A stretch of 64,000 bases of DNA from JBQLZQ01 sp052168355 (GCA_052168355.1 JBQLZQ010000070.1:78710-142709); one strand, 5' to 3'. Shown: positions 18,030 through 29,756, counted from the stretch's first letter. The notes: generated by a model not told the origin, from the letters alone. A program made the numbers and translations.

Positions 18030-19083
18030 CTGGCGGCGCCGACGGCGCCGGCTTGCACAGACCCCGGCTCGCAGGCCGGGGCTCGCGGAGAGGGTTTTGG
18101 GACGGGAGGCCCAGCGAAAAACGCGGCGAGTCCCGGACACCGATCCGGGACCTTTGCGTATCGGTGCCGCTGGCGTTCGTGTGGCGGCGCCGTTGCGCAC
18201 AGGCCCCGCATCGAGTGCGGGGCTCGCGGAGAGGGTCTTGGGACGGGAGGCCCGACGAAAACGCCGCGAGTCCCGGACACCGATCCGGGACCTTTGCGTG
18301 TCCGTGCCGCTGGCGATCCTGCGGCGGCGCCGTTACGCACAGACCCCGCATCGAGTGCGGGGCTCGCGGCGAGGTTTTGGGATGGGAGGCCCCGACGAAA
18401 ATCGCCGCCGAGTCCCGGACACCGATCCGGGACCTTTGCGTATCGGTGCCGCTGGCGTTCGTGNNNNNNNNNNNNNNNNNNNNNNNNNNNNNNNNNNNNN
18501 NNNNNNNNNNNNNNNNNNNNNNNNNNNNNNNNNNNNNNNNNNNNNNNNNNNNNNNNNNNNNNNCGAGTCCCGGACACCGATCCGGGACCTTTGCGTATCG
18601 GTGCCGCTGGCGTTCGTGTGGCGGCGCCGTTGCGCACAGGCCCCGCATCGAGTGCGGGGCTCGCGGAGAGGGTCTTGGGACGGGAAGCCTGACGAAAAAC
18701 GCCGCCGAGTCCCGGACACCGATCCGGGACCTTTGCGTATCGGTGCCGTTGGCGATCCTGCGGCGGCGCCGTTGCGCACAGGCCCCGCATCGAGTGCGGG
18801 GCTCGCGGCGAGGGTTTTGGGACGGGAAGCCCAGCGAAAAACGCGGAGAGTCCCGGACACCGATCCGGGACCTTTGCGTGTCCGTGCCGTTGGCGATCCT
18901 GCGGCGGCGCCGTTGCGCACAGGCCCCGCATCGAGTGCGGGGCTCGCGGCGAGGGTTTTGGGACGGGAAGCCCAGCGAAAAACGCCGCGAGTCCCGGACA
19001 CCGATCCGGGACCTTTGCGTATCGGTGCCGCTGGCGTTCGTGTGGCGGCGCCGTTGCGCACGGGCCCCGCATCGAGTGCGGCG
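18030..19083. repeat. Tandem array of ~141-bp units carrying conserved hairpins
   Basis: Seven copies of a perfect hairpin (arms GTCCCGGA and TCCGGGAC, 6-nt loop) start at 18130, 18270, 18412, 18567, 18709, 18850 and 18991. The spacing is 140-142 bp apart from the interval over the assembly gap. Each unit also has a second hairpin with arms CCCCGCA and TGCGGGG, at 18204, 18344, 18641, 18783 and 18924, and damaged at 19065. The left boundary copy at 18062-18081 keeps the second hairpin but with arms CCCCGGC and GCCGGGG. Unit interiors come in two versions, one reading GCGTATCGGTGCCG and one GCGTGTCCGTGCCG, plus a hybrid. Because 141 is divisible by three, long open frames run through both strands; they are artefacts. 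The array fills the space between convergent ligA and glpV. Confidence 0.93.
18464..18563. other. Assembly gap (100 N) inside the tandem array
   Basis: Exactly 100 N separate two array units. The flanks fit one unit with about 85 bases missing, or 85 plus any multiple of about 141. The round number looks like a scaffold placeholder, so the true copy number of the array is unknown. Confidence 0.98.
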
Positions 19084-19116
19084 CTCACCGCTTGTTCCCT
19101 CGGAATTCCTTCCATG

Positions 19117-19146
19117 CAAAAGGGGCCGGCGTTGCGGCCGGCCCCT
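19117..19146 (-). terminator. Intrinsic terminator of the glycerol importer operon
   Basis: Read on the minus strand, a perfect 10-base-pair stem (arms AGGGGCCGGC and GCCGGCCCCT) with a 6-base loop is followed by TTTTGC. It lies 30 bases beyond the stop of the substrate-binding protein gene. Confidence 0.85.
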
Positions 19147-19175
19147 CTCGCGTCTTCACCATATCGAACGGTGGT

Positions 19176-20921
<1,746 letters not shown>

Positions 20922-21009
20922 GGTCGGTCATTTCTCCCGTTGATCGGCCTCTTTGCGGTCGCGAACCGGAACGGGCAGAGGCACATCCTCCCGTCCGGGT
21001 AAGGATCGG

Positions 21010-21282
21010 TCAGCCCCAGCGCATCACGACGAGCATCCAGACGGCGGCCAGCGCCAATGCGATCCACAGGGTCATGTCGGTGGCGGCCAGCCAGATCAGA
21101 TGGATGTAGGCGGCGCCGAGCAGGCCGATGAACAGGCGGTCGCCGCGTGTGGTCGACATCGGCAGAAAGCCGCGCCGCTCGGTCCCGGGCGCGATCGCCT
21201 GCCACAGGGTCATGGCCACCAGCAGCAGCGCGATGGCGCCGAAGAAGATGGCGACGGGGGTGGTCCAGGCCATCCATTCCAT
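21010..21282 (-). CDS. glpU: Small membrane protein of the glycerol importer, DUF2160 (GlpU)
   Basis: This 90-residue protein has two or three hydrophobic helices: PVAIFFGAIALLLVAMTLW, then LFIGLLGAAYIHLIWLAA, then LWIALALAAVWMLVV. Between the first two lies the loop ERRGFLPMSTTRGDRLF. It matches the DUF2160 family that accompanies Glp-type ABC importers. Its role is not established; a membrane accessory subunit is an inference from its constant place between the permease and binding-protein genes. It starts 24 bases after the glpQ stop. Confidence 0.85.
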   Translation of the reverse strand: MEWMAWTTPVAIFFGAIALLLVAMTLWQAIAPGTERRGFLPMSTTRGDRLFIGLLGAAYIHLIWLAATDMTLWIALALAAVWMLVVMRWG

Positions 21283-21306
21283 GGGCGTCTCCCTTCCCGT
21301 CCCGGC

Positions 21307-22110
21307 CTAAACGCGGCCCAGGGCAAAGCCCTTGGCGATGTAGTTGCGCACGAAATAGATGACCAGCGCGCCGGGCACGATGGTCAGGGTGCCGGCCGCC
21401 GCCAGCAGTCCCCAATCCATGCCCGCCGCGCTGACCGTGCGTGTCATGGTGGCGGCGATCGGCTTGGCCTCGACCGATGTCAAGGTGCGCGCCAGCAGCA
21501 GCTCCACCCAGCTGAACATGAAACAGAAAAAGGCGGTGATGCCGATGCCGCTGCGGATCAGCGGCATGAACACGAACACGAAGAAGCGCGGGAAGCTGTA
21601 GCCGTCGATATAGGCGGTCTCGTCGATCTCGCGCGGCACGCCGGACATGAAGCCTTCCAGGATCCACACCGCCAGCGGAACCGTGAACAGGGTATGGGCC
21701 AGGGCCACGGCGATATGGGTGTCGAACAGCCCGATCGACGAATAGAGCTGGAAGAACGGCAGCAGGAACACCGCCGGCGGCGCCATCCGGTTGGTCAGCA
21801 GCCAGAAAAACAGATGCTTGTCGCCGAGAAACTGATAGCGGCTGAACGCATAGGCGGCCGGCAGCGCGACGGTGAGCGAAATGACCGTGTTCATAACCAC
21901 ATAGGCGATGGAGTTGAGATAGCCCGAGTACCAGGTGGGGTCGGTGAAAATGGTGATGTAGTTCTGCAGCGTGGGGTTGGTGGGGATCAGGGTCAGCCCG
22001 CCGACGATCTCGGCGTTGGTCTTCAGCGACATGTTGACCATCCAGTAGATGGGCAGCATCAGAAAGACGATATAGAGGGTGAGGACGACGCCCCGGCGCG
22101 ACGGTTTCAC
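21307..22110 (-). CDS. glpQ: Glycerol ABC transporter permease GlpQ
   Basis: This is an inner-membrane permease of the MalG-like binding-protein-dependent family. The 267-residue product has about six membrane helices (first at LTLYIVFLMLPIYWMVNMSL). The EAA loop facing the ATPases reads EIDETAYIDGYSFPRFFVFVFMPL. I set the start at the GTG at 22110. It overlaps the glpP stop as GTGA, gives the basic N-terminus VKPSRRG, and has an AGGACAGGG ribosome site upstream. The frame is open much further upstream, across glpP, as a shadow. Confidence 0.9.
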   Translation of the reverse strand: MKPSRRGVVLTLYIVFLMLPIYWMVNMSLKTNAEIVGGLTLIPTNPTLQNYITIFTDPTWYSGYLNSIAYVVMNTVISLTVALPAAYAFSRYQFLGDKHLFFWLLTNRMAPPAVFLLPFFQLYSSIGLFDTHIAVALAHTLFTVPLAVWILEGFMSGVPREIDETAYIDGYSFPRFFVFVFMPLIRSGIGITAFFCFMFSWVELLLARTLTSVEAKPIAATMTRTVSAAGMDWGLLAAAGTLTIVPGALVIYFVRNYIAKGFALGRV

Positions 22111-22981
22111 GAGCCCTGTCCTTTCCCAACGCGGGTGATGACCGTGTAGAAAACAAAGCTGAACAGCAGCACGATCAGAAAATAGATGAGCGAGAAGGCG
22201 GCCGCCGGCCCCAAATCGAACTGGCCCACCGCCATCAGCGTCAGATACTGGCTGAGGAAGGTGGTGGCGTTGCCCGGGCCGCCGCCCGTCAGAACAAAGG
22301 GTTCGGTGTAGATCATGAAGCTGTCCATGAACCGCAGCAGCACGGCGATCAGCAACACCCCCCGCATCTTGGGCAGCTGGATGTGGCGGAACACGGCCCA
22401 GCGGCTGGCGCCGTCGATCTGCGCCGCCTGATAGAAGGCGTCGGGGATGGACCGCAGGCCGGCATAGGCCAGCAGCGCCACCAGCGAGGTCCAGTGCCAG
22501 ACATCCATGACCAGCACCGTGACCCAGGCGCTGACCGGGTCGTTGGCGTAGTTGTAGTTGACGCCCAGCCCCTGGATGACGGCGCCGCCCAGGCCGATGT
22601 CGCCGCGGCCGAAGATCTGCCAGATCGTGCCGACCACGTTCCACGGGATCAGCAGCGGCAACGCCAGCAGCACCAGCGCCAGGGACGTGCGCCAGCCGCG
22701 TTCGGCCGGCATGCACAGCGCCACCGCGACGCCCAGCGGGATCTCGATGGCCAGGACGCTGGTGGAAAACAGGATCTGGCGCAAAAGGGCGCCGTGCAGG
22801 CGCCGGTCGGCCAGCACCTGCTCGAACCATTCGGCGCCCACCCAAAAGGCCTGGCCCGGCCCGAAGATGTCCTGAACCGAATAGTTGACCACGGTCATCA
22901 GCGGGATGACGGCGGAAAAGGCCACGATCAGCAGGACCGGCAGGACCAGGAACCACGCCCGCTGGTTGACCGTCTTGAACA

Positions 22982-22982
<1 letters not shown>
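22107..22982 (-). CDS. glpP: Glycerol ABC transporter permease GlpP
   Basis: This is an inner-membrane permease of the MalF/UgpA type, 291 residues with about six helices (first at AWFLVLPVLLIVAFSAVIPL). The cytoplasmic EAA loop reads FYQAAQIDGASRWAVFRHIQLP, shown here in part. A conserved EPFVLTGGGPGNATT stretch follows, as is typical of sugar and glycerol permeases. The ATG at 22980-22982 overlaps the glpT stop (TGATG), which fixes the start. It pairs with GlpQ to form the channel. Confidence 0.9.
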
Positions 22983-24129
<1,147 letters not shown>

Positions 24130-24130
<1 letters not shown>

Positions 24131-25236
24131 TACACCGCCTCCCGCACGCGGGCATCGGTGCCGCGCGGCGGCGCCACGGTCAGCCGCCCGTCGGCGTCGA
24201 ACACATGGAATCGTCGCGGATCGACATAAAAGGTCAGCCGGTCGCCCAGATGGTGCGGATGAACGCCTTCCTCCACCAGCACGATGGGCGTGCCGTCGTG
24301 GACGCCGTGGACGATGGTTTCGGAGCCGTTGATCTCCGCCAGATCGACCGATACCGGCACCTCGAGATCGCTGGGCCGGCGACGCGCCAGCGAGACATCG
24401 GTCGCGTGAACGCCGAGGGTGTAGGACCCCGCCTCCAGTGCCGCCAAATGGCCGTCAAGCGGCACCGCCGTACCGTCCGACAGGCGGCCGGAACCGGTGG
24501 CCACGCTGGCCGGCAGCAGGTTCATCGGCGGGTCGCTGAAGCGACGCGCCACATCGACGGTGGCCGGCCTGCGGTAGACGTCCATGGTCGGCCCGAACTG
24601 CACTACGCAGCCTTCATGCAGAACGGCGGTGTGGCCGCCCAGCATCAGCGCCTCCTGCGGTTCCGTCGTGGCGTAGACGACGATGCCCTGCCGGTCGGCG
24701 AACAGCCGCTTCATTTCGGCCCGCAAATCCTCGCGCAGCTTGTAATCGAGATTGACCAAGGGTTCGTCGAGCAGCAGCAGGCTGGCATCCTTGACCAGCG
24801 CCCGTCCCATGGCCACGCGCTGCTGCTGGCCGCCCGAAAGTTGCACCGGCAGCCGGTCGAGCATGCTTTCCAGCCCCAGCAACGTCGCCGTTTCCCGCAC
24901 CCGCCGGTCGATCTCGTCCCGACCGACCTTGGCCAAACGCAGGGACGAGGCGATGTTGTCGTAGACGGTGAAGGACGGATAGTTCACGAACTGCTGGTAG
25001 ACCATGGCGACGTTGCGCTGCCGCACGCCCAGACGGGTCACGTCGTGCCCGTCGACCAGGATGCGGCCGCCGCTGGGCCGGTCGAGCCCGGCCATCAACC
25101 GCATCAGCGTGGTTTTTCCGGCCCGCGTGGGCCCCAGAAGAACGTTGAAGCTGCCCGGCTCGAGGACGAGGTCCGTGGGATGAATCCACGTCTCCCCGCC
25201 GACCGTCTTGGTCAGATTCTCCAGCGCCAACGTCAT
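24130..25236 (-). CDS. glpS: Glycerol ABC transporter ATP-binding protein GlpS (switch histidine replaced)
   Basis: This is the first ATPase of the importer, 368 residues. It has Walker A in the unusual form GPTRAGKT at 35-42, a Q-loop in MVYQQFVNYPSFTV, a canonical signature LSGGQ at 133-137, and Walker B LLLLDEP with E158. It also carries a MalK-type C-terminal domain. The switch-loop histidine expected after YAT is Thr191 (YATTEPQEAL). Together with the altered signature of GlpT, this suggests one working and one degenerate ATP site. It is preceded by a 180-bp gap after glpR that holds a GlpR-like operator, so it is probably the first gene of the regulated transcript. Confidence 0.9.
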
Positions 25237-25313
25237 GACGGACGACCCCCATCGGCGCCGACCCGGTCGGACCCCACCCCGGTCCGCTCCATGGCCACGC
25301 CCCTCCCCGGATT

Positions 25314-25325
25314 TTCGGTATCGAA
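25314..25325. promoter_or_regulatory. Candidate GlpR operator upstream of glpS
   Basis: The 12-mer TTCGGTATCGAA is an inverted repeat (TTCG and CGAA, 4-bp spacer) located 78-89 bases upstream of the glpS start, in the gap between glpR and glpS. The E. coli GlpR consensus has the same TTCG-N4-CGAA core. It would allow the DeoR-type regulator encoded next to it to control glpSTPQUV. Confidence 0.6.
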
Positions 25326-25416
25326 CGACAGATGCGCGAAAACGACAATCAGTTTTTTACCCATCGCCGCCGGCTGCGGCATGCTGTCGTCATCATGGGA
25401 ACAGGATAAGGGGGTT

Positions 25417-26220
25417 CTAGGATGCGACGTGCACGACGCAGGCACTGCCGGCGATGGCCTGCATCAGCGCTGCGGGCGGGGTTCGATCGGTGAACAGCGA
25501 GTCGATCGCGGCGAGGGATCCTAGCTTGACCATGGCGGTCCGGCCGAATTTCGTATGATCGGCCACCAGCCACGTCTGGCGCGACGCCTGGACGATCTCG
25601 TGCGCCACCTGCACTTCGCGGAAATCGTAATCGAGCAGCGTGCCGTCATCATCAATGCCGCTGATCCCGATGATCCCGAAATCCACCTTGAACTGGCGGA
25701 TGAAGGCCATGGCCGATTCGCCGACCACGCCACCGTCCCGATGCCGCACCGTGCCGCCGGCGATCATCACCTCGAAATCGCTTCTGGCGCGCAGGATGGC
25801 GGCGATGTTGAGGTTGTTGGTGATGACCCGAAGCCCGGCCCGCCGTTCCACCAGGGCCCGGGCCACCGCCTCGGTCGTCGTGCCGATATTGAGGATCAGC
25901 GAGGCCCGATCCGGCAGCGCGTCGGCCACGGCCCGCCCGATCCGGCGCTTTTGTTCCAGGCAGATCACCTGGCGGGCGCTGTAGGCCAAGTTCTCGACGC
26001 TGGACCGCACGCTGGCGCCGCCATGAATCCGGCGGATGCGGCCGAGCTCATCGAGCGCGACGATGTCCCGACGGATGGTCTGCGGGGTCACATGAAACAA
26101 GGCGGCCAGGCTCTCGACCGACATGAAGTTGTCGCGCATGACCAATTCGACGATGCGGTCGTGCCGTTCCTTCACCGGCATCGTCGACCGTGAGGTCAGA
26201 GCCGTGTCCGCGCGGCTCAT
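25417..26220 (-). CDS. glpR: DeoR-family glycerol regulator GlpR
   Basis: This 267-residue DeoR repressor has an N-terminal winged helix at about 17-70: RHDRIVELVMRDNFMSVESL, then LFHVTPQTIRRDIVALDELG, then RIHGGA. A C-terminal sugar-phosphate sensing domain (isomerase-like fold) follows, with NIGTTTEAVARAL, TNNLNIAAIL and the HTKFGRTAMVKLG block. The effector in this family is usually a phosphorylated product such as glycerol-3-phosphate. The start may be the ATG at 26220, one base after the upstream aminopeptidase stop, or the ATG at 26181 (MPVKERHDRI), which is nearer the usual family N-terminus. It heads the glycerol importer cluster. Confidence 0.88.
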   Translation of the reverse strand: MSRADTALTSRSTMPVKERHDRIVELVMRDNFMSVESLAALFHVTPQTIRRDIVALDELGRIRRIHGGASVRSSVENLAYSARQVICLEQKRRIGRAVADALPDRASLILNIGTTTEAVARALVERRAGLRVITNNLNIAAILRARSDFEVMIAGGTVRHRDGGVVGESAMAFIRQFKVDFGIIGISGIDDDGTLLDYDFREVQVAHEIVQASRQTWLVADHTKFGRTAMVKLGSLAAIDSLFTDRTPPAALMQAIAGSACVVHVAS

Positions 26221-26221
26221 G

Positions 26222-28243
26222 TCACGCCTTGCCGATGGGTGCCGTGACCCGGTCGAGCCAGTCCTTGTCGGCGACGTCGAGCCGGGGCGCCAGCGCCCGC
26301 CGCACCTGATCGTGGTAGGCGTCGATCCAGGCCCGTTCCGCCGCAGTCAGCATGTCGGTGACGATCAGGGCCGGGTCGGCTGGCACCAGGGTCACCGTTT
26401 CGAACGCCAGCATGGGCTTGTCTTCGTCCGGCCCCGCCGGGCTTTCGCGGACCGCCACCAAATTCTCGAACCGGATGCCATAGGCGCCCGTCTTGTAATA
26501 GCCCGGCTCGTTCGACACGATCATACCCGGCTCCAGCGCGACGCTGTTGGGCATCTTGGAGATGCGGTGCGGTCCTTCATGGACCCCGAGAAAGCTGCCG
26601 ACGCCGTGACCGGTGCCGTGGTCGTAGTCAAGCCCCGCCTGCCACAGAAACTGGCGGGCCAGAACATCGAGCTGCGAGCCGGTGGTGCCCTTTGGGAACC
26701 GGGCGGTGGCCAGCGCGATATGCCCCTTGAGCACCAGGGTATAGCGCCGGCACATCTCCGCCGTGGGCGTTCCGATGGCGACCGTGCGGGTGACATCGGT
26801 GGTCCCGTCCAGGTACTGGGCGCCGCTGTCGACCAGATACAGCGTGCCCGGCGTCAGCGCGCGATCGGTGCGCTCCGACACCCGGTAGTGAACGATAGCC
26901 CCGTTGGAGCCGGCACCCGATATAGTCTCGAAGCTGAGATCGCGGAACAGCGGATCCTCGGCGCGGATCCGGGCCAGAGCGTCGGCGGCGCCGCTTTCCG
27001 TCAGGCCACCGGCCGGCCCTTGCGCCGCCACCCAGGCAAGAAAGCGCGCCATTGCCGCGCCGTCGCGCCGATGGGCCGCGCGGGCGCCCTCCAGTTCCAC
27101 GGGGTTCTTGCGCGCCTTTGGCAACAGGCACGGGTCCCGATCCCGCCGGATGGAGGCGCCGGCATCGTCCAGCCGGTGAAAAATCCACGCGCCGGCCGAC
27201 GAGGCGTCGACCAGAACGGTTTTCCCCGCCGCGCCCAACGCATCCATCGCCGGACCGAAGGCGTCCGGCGGTTCCACCGTCACCCGGTTGCCCAGATGGG
27301 CCGCGGTATCGCGGGTGAGTTTGCGGCGGTCGATGAACAGCTGCACGTCTGCGTCCGCCGTCACGATGGCGTAGGACAGCGCCAAGGGTGTATTGGGCAC
27401 GTCCGCGCCGCGGATGTTGAGCAGCCAGGCGATGCTGTCGGGCGCGGTCAGGACAGCGGCGTCGAGACCGTCACCGGCCAGCGCCTTGGCCACGGCGGCC
27501 TGTTTATCGGCCGCGCTCTCCCCCGCATAGGCGATGTCGTGCGGGACGACGGGCGCCAGCGGCGGCGGCGGCTGGTCTTCCCACACGGCGTCAATGGGGT
27601 TGCCGGCCACCGGCACCAGGGACGCGCCGCGACGCTCCAGCGCCGTTGCGGTCTTTTCCGCCCAGGCGATGGTATGCAGGCGCGGGTCGTAGCCGAACCG
27701 GTCGCCGGAGTTCAGGTGCGCCGCCACCCATTCGGCATGCGGTTCGTCCATCAGATGCCTGACGGTATAGAGAGCGCCGTCGACCTCCTCGGCGGCCTGA
27801 AGGGTGTATCGCCCGTCGACAAACAGCGCCGCCGTATCGCGCAGCACGATGGCCAGGCCGGCCGAGCCGGTAAATCCGGTCAGCCAGGCCAGCCGTTCCG
27901 CGTACGGTGGCACTGATTCGCCCTGATGTTCGTCGGCGCGGGGAACGATAAAGCCCGCCAGCCCCTGGCGCGCCAGGTCCGTCCGCAGGGCCGCCAGCCG
28001 CTCGGCGCGGTCGGACACGCCCCTCGCCGCCGTCGCCAGGGCACGACGGACCTGGTCGAACCGCTCGGCCAGGGCGGCATCCGCGTCCGGGGCTATCAGA
28101 GCCATCCAGCGGTCCGGCCGGCCGGCGATCGGAGAGGCGTTGATGCCGGCAAGGAGAGCCCGCAGATCCTCCGGTTTCCGGTCTATTCCCGCCATTTCGA
28201 TCAGGCGGCTGAGGGCCTCGTCCTGGGCGGCGCTGTCGGTCAT
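26222..28243 (-). CDS. pepP: Xaa-Pro aminopeptidase (M24B, aminopeptidase P type)
   Basis: This enzyme removes N-terminal residues preceding proline. The 673-residue product has creatinase-like N-terminal domains (from about residue 78, AERLAALRTDLARQGLAGF, then GFIVPRADEHQGE) and a C-terminal pita-bread catalytic domain. Its metal ligands are visible: two Asp in YLVDSGAQYLDGTTDVTRT, His in GHGVGSFLGVHEG, and two Glu in MIVSNEPGYYKTG and GIRFENLVAV. About 75 residues at the N-terminus lie outside the family core. The ATG at 28243 is chosen; a GTG at 28018 would drop the extension but has a ribosome site too close to be convincing. Its stop is one base from the glpR start, so the two may be co-transcribed. 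Confidence 0.88.
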   Translation of the reverse strand: MTDSAAQDEALSRLIEMAGIDRKPEDLRALLAGINASPIAGRPDRWMALIAPDADAALAERFDQVRRALATAARGVSDRAERLAALRTDLARQGLAGFIVPRADEHQGESVPPYAERLAWLTGFTGSAGLAIVLRDTAALFVDGRYTLQAAEEVDGALYTVRHLMDEPHAEWVAAHLNSGDRFGYDPRLHTIAWAEKTATALERRGASLVPVAGNPIDAVWEDQPPPPLAPVVPHDIAYAGESAADKQAAVAKALAGDGLDAAVLTAPDSIAWLLNIRGADVPNTPLALSYAIVTADADVQLFIDRRKLTRDTAAHLGNRVTVEPPDAFGPAMDALGAAGKTVLVDASSAGAWIFHRLDDAGASIRRDRDPCLLPKARKNPVELEGARAAHRRDGAAMARFLAWVAAQGPAGGLTESGAADALARIRAEDPLFRDLSFETISGAGSNGAIVHYRVSERTDRALTPGTLYLVDSGAQYLDGTTDVTRTVAIGTPTAEMCRRYTLVLKGHIALATARFPKGTTGSQLDVLARQFLWQAGLDYDHGTGHGVGSFLGVHEGPHRISKMPNSVALEPGMIVSNEPGYYKTGAYGIRFENLVAVRESPAGPDEDKPMLAFETVTLVPADPALIVTDMLTAAERAWIDAYHDQVRRALAPRLDVADKDWLDRVTAPIGKA

Positions 28244-28545
28244 GGTCACGGGCGGGGTCCTGTCCAAACACGGTCCCCAAAGGCTAGCGTCTAATCCCGG
28301 TCGTGACCATGGCCGCCGCATGCCGGTTTCCGGGACAGGCGCGTACCAAGAGCTATGCGTTTTCGGAATTGCTGCGCTGCATCATGAACCGATGACAAGT
28401 GCCTGTTTTGTCCCAAACTATGGGCTGTCAGAAATGTTGCAGTGCAGTAAGACAAAATCAATAACCGCCAGGCACCCTTCAAGGCTCAACCGCCGGATCC
28501 GGCTATCGGACCGGCTCCCGATTTTAAAAAGATAGGGTGACACCC
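28244..28545. other. Divergent intergenic region between pepP and the DUF1127 gene
   Basis: These 302 bases carry the promoters of two divergent genes. The right part is clearly AT-richer than its surroundings (TGACAAGTGCCTGTTTTGTCC, and later AAGACAAAATCAATAAC). I see no convincing paired -35/-10 elements, hairpin or known operator, and no coding frame. Confidence 0.5.
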
Positions 28546-28803
28546 ATGATCGACCTCAGAATTGCTCCCGCCTCCCGCGGTATCCTTCGGTTCCTGGGCA
28601 TTGGGCCGCGGCTTAACGCCAGCCAGAAGGTGACCCTGGACGAGTTGATGAACCTGTCGGATCGTCAGCTTGAAGACATCGGCCTGACCCGCGGCCTGAT
28701 CGAGACCGTGGTCATCCAGGGCCCCGAGGGCGTCCGTGCCCTGAATCCCCAGGGCGCCGTACAGGCCGCCAACAACGACCGCCTGTCCGCCGTCGTCGCC
28801 TAA
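28546..28803 (+). CDS. DUF1127-type small protein
   Basis: This is an 85-residue protein. Its middle, VTLDELMNLSDRQLEDIGLTRGLIE, carries the arginine- and aspartate-containing motif of the alphaproteobacterial DUF1127 family. Members of that family have been linked to RNA binding, phosphate and carbon metabolism. Family members are usually 45-70 residues, so this one is slightly long, with extra residues on both sides. The ATG at 28546 has AGGGTGA seven bases upstream; the in-frame GTG at 28537 is part of that ribosome site. It converges on prmA with stops overlapping by four bases. Its exact role is unknown. Confidence 0.75.
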   Translation: MIDLRIAPASRGILRFLGIGPRLNASQKVTLDELMNLSDRQLEDIGLTRGLIETVVIQGPEGVRALNPQGAVQAANNDRLSAVVA

Positions 28804-29738
28804 GACGCGACGCTTGTCCGCAAACGGGGGAGGGCTCCGCCCTGCCCCCGGCGGCGGAGGACCAGGGTCGACCAGCCTTTGACCCGCAACCGCCGTTCCA
28901 GCACCAGCCCGTGACGGCGGTGGGCCGCCAGCACGAAGCGTTCCTGGCGCTCCAGAAGCCCCGACAGCACCACGGTGCCGCCCGGGGTCAGATGCCGCGC
29001 CAACGCGGGCGCCATCTCCGCCAGGGGACGGGCCAGGATGTTGGCGATGATCAGATCGTAGGGCCCGGCCCGGCCGATGGCCGGATCCCGGTATCCGGGA
29101 CCGCGATGCACGGCGATCCGTCCCTTCAGGCGGTTGACCCGCGCGTTGACGCCGGCCACCCGTGCCGCCTCCCCATCCACATCCGAAGCGACGATCCGCG
29201 CCGCCGGCCACAGCCGGGCGGCGGCAAAGCTGAGAATGCCCGTACCGCAGCCCATGTCCAAGGGCCGGCGGACGCGGCGCCTCTTGGCCAGGCGCTCCAG
29301 TGCACGCAGACAACCCTCGGTGGTCGGGTGCTCGCCGGTGCCAAAGGCGGTCGCCGCGTCGATCCGCAACCCCATCGCGCTGGCCGGCACCTGGCCTTCA
29401 TGGTGCGAGCCATGGATGAAAAACCGGCCGACCCGCACCGGCGGAAAGGCCTGATAAGTGGCCTGCAGCCAGTCGGTGGGTGGGACCCGGACAACGGTCA
29501 GGACCGGTTCGGCAACACCGGACGCCCGGGCCGCCAGGGCCAGCCTTACGCCGATGGCCGACAGGTCGGGTCGGGCCGTGGCGATCCCTTCCATACGGCC
29601 CGTCGGGCTTTCCTCGTCGTCGACATCCGCCGACACCGAAGCGCAGCAGTCGGCCAGCACCGACTCGAACGCGTCGACGGCAATAGTAGGCACGGTCAGG
29701 GACAGCCGCCAGGCCGCGATCATCCGTTGTCTCGCCAA
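28800..29738 (-). CDS. prmA: Ribosomal protein L11 methyltransferase PrmA
   Basis: PrmA methylates lysines and the N-terminus of ribosomal protein L11 with S-adenosylmethionine. The 312-residue product has the substrate-recognition domain at about 1-120 and a Rossmann methyltransferase domain with IDAATAFGTGEHPTTEGCL, the SAM loop LDMGCGTGILSFAA, ASDVDGEA and the NILARPL motif, which is the usual asparagine-containing motif of L11 methylases. The family name is well supported by FGTGEHPTT. An alternative start is the ATG at 29723 (MIAAWRLSLTV). Confidence 0.94.
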   Translation of the reverse strand: MARQRMIAAWRLSLTVPTIAVDAFESVLADCCASVSADVDDEESPTGRMEGIATARPDLSAIGVRLALAARASGVAEPVLTVVRVPPTDWLQATYQAFPPVRVGRFFIHGSHHEGQVPASAMGLRIDAATAFGTGEHPTTEGCLRALERLAKRRRVRRPLDMGCGTGILSFAAARLWPAARIVASDVDGEAARVAGVNARVNRLKGRIAVHRGPGYRDPAIGRAGPYDLIIANILARPLAEMAPALARHLTPGGTVVLSGLLERQERFVLAAHRRHGLVLERRLRVKGWSTLVLRRRGQGGALPRLRTSVAS

Positions 29739-29756
29739 TAAGGTCGGCTCTTGATG

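Noticed and set aside
18030..19083. CRISPR array
   Set aside because: The units are about 141 bp with internal palindromes and near-identical linkers. There are no short repeats with unique spacers and no cas genes.
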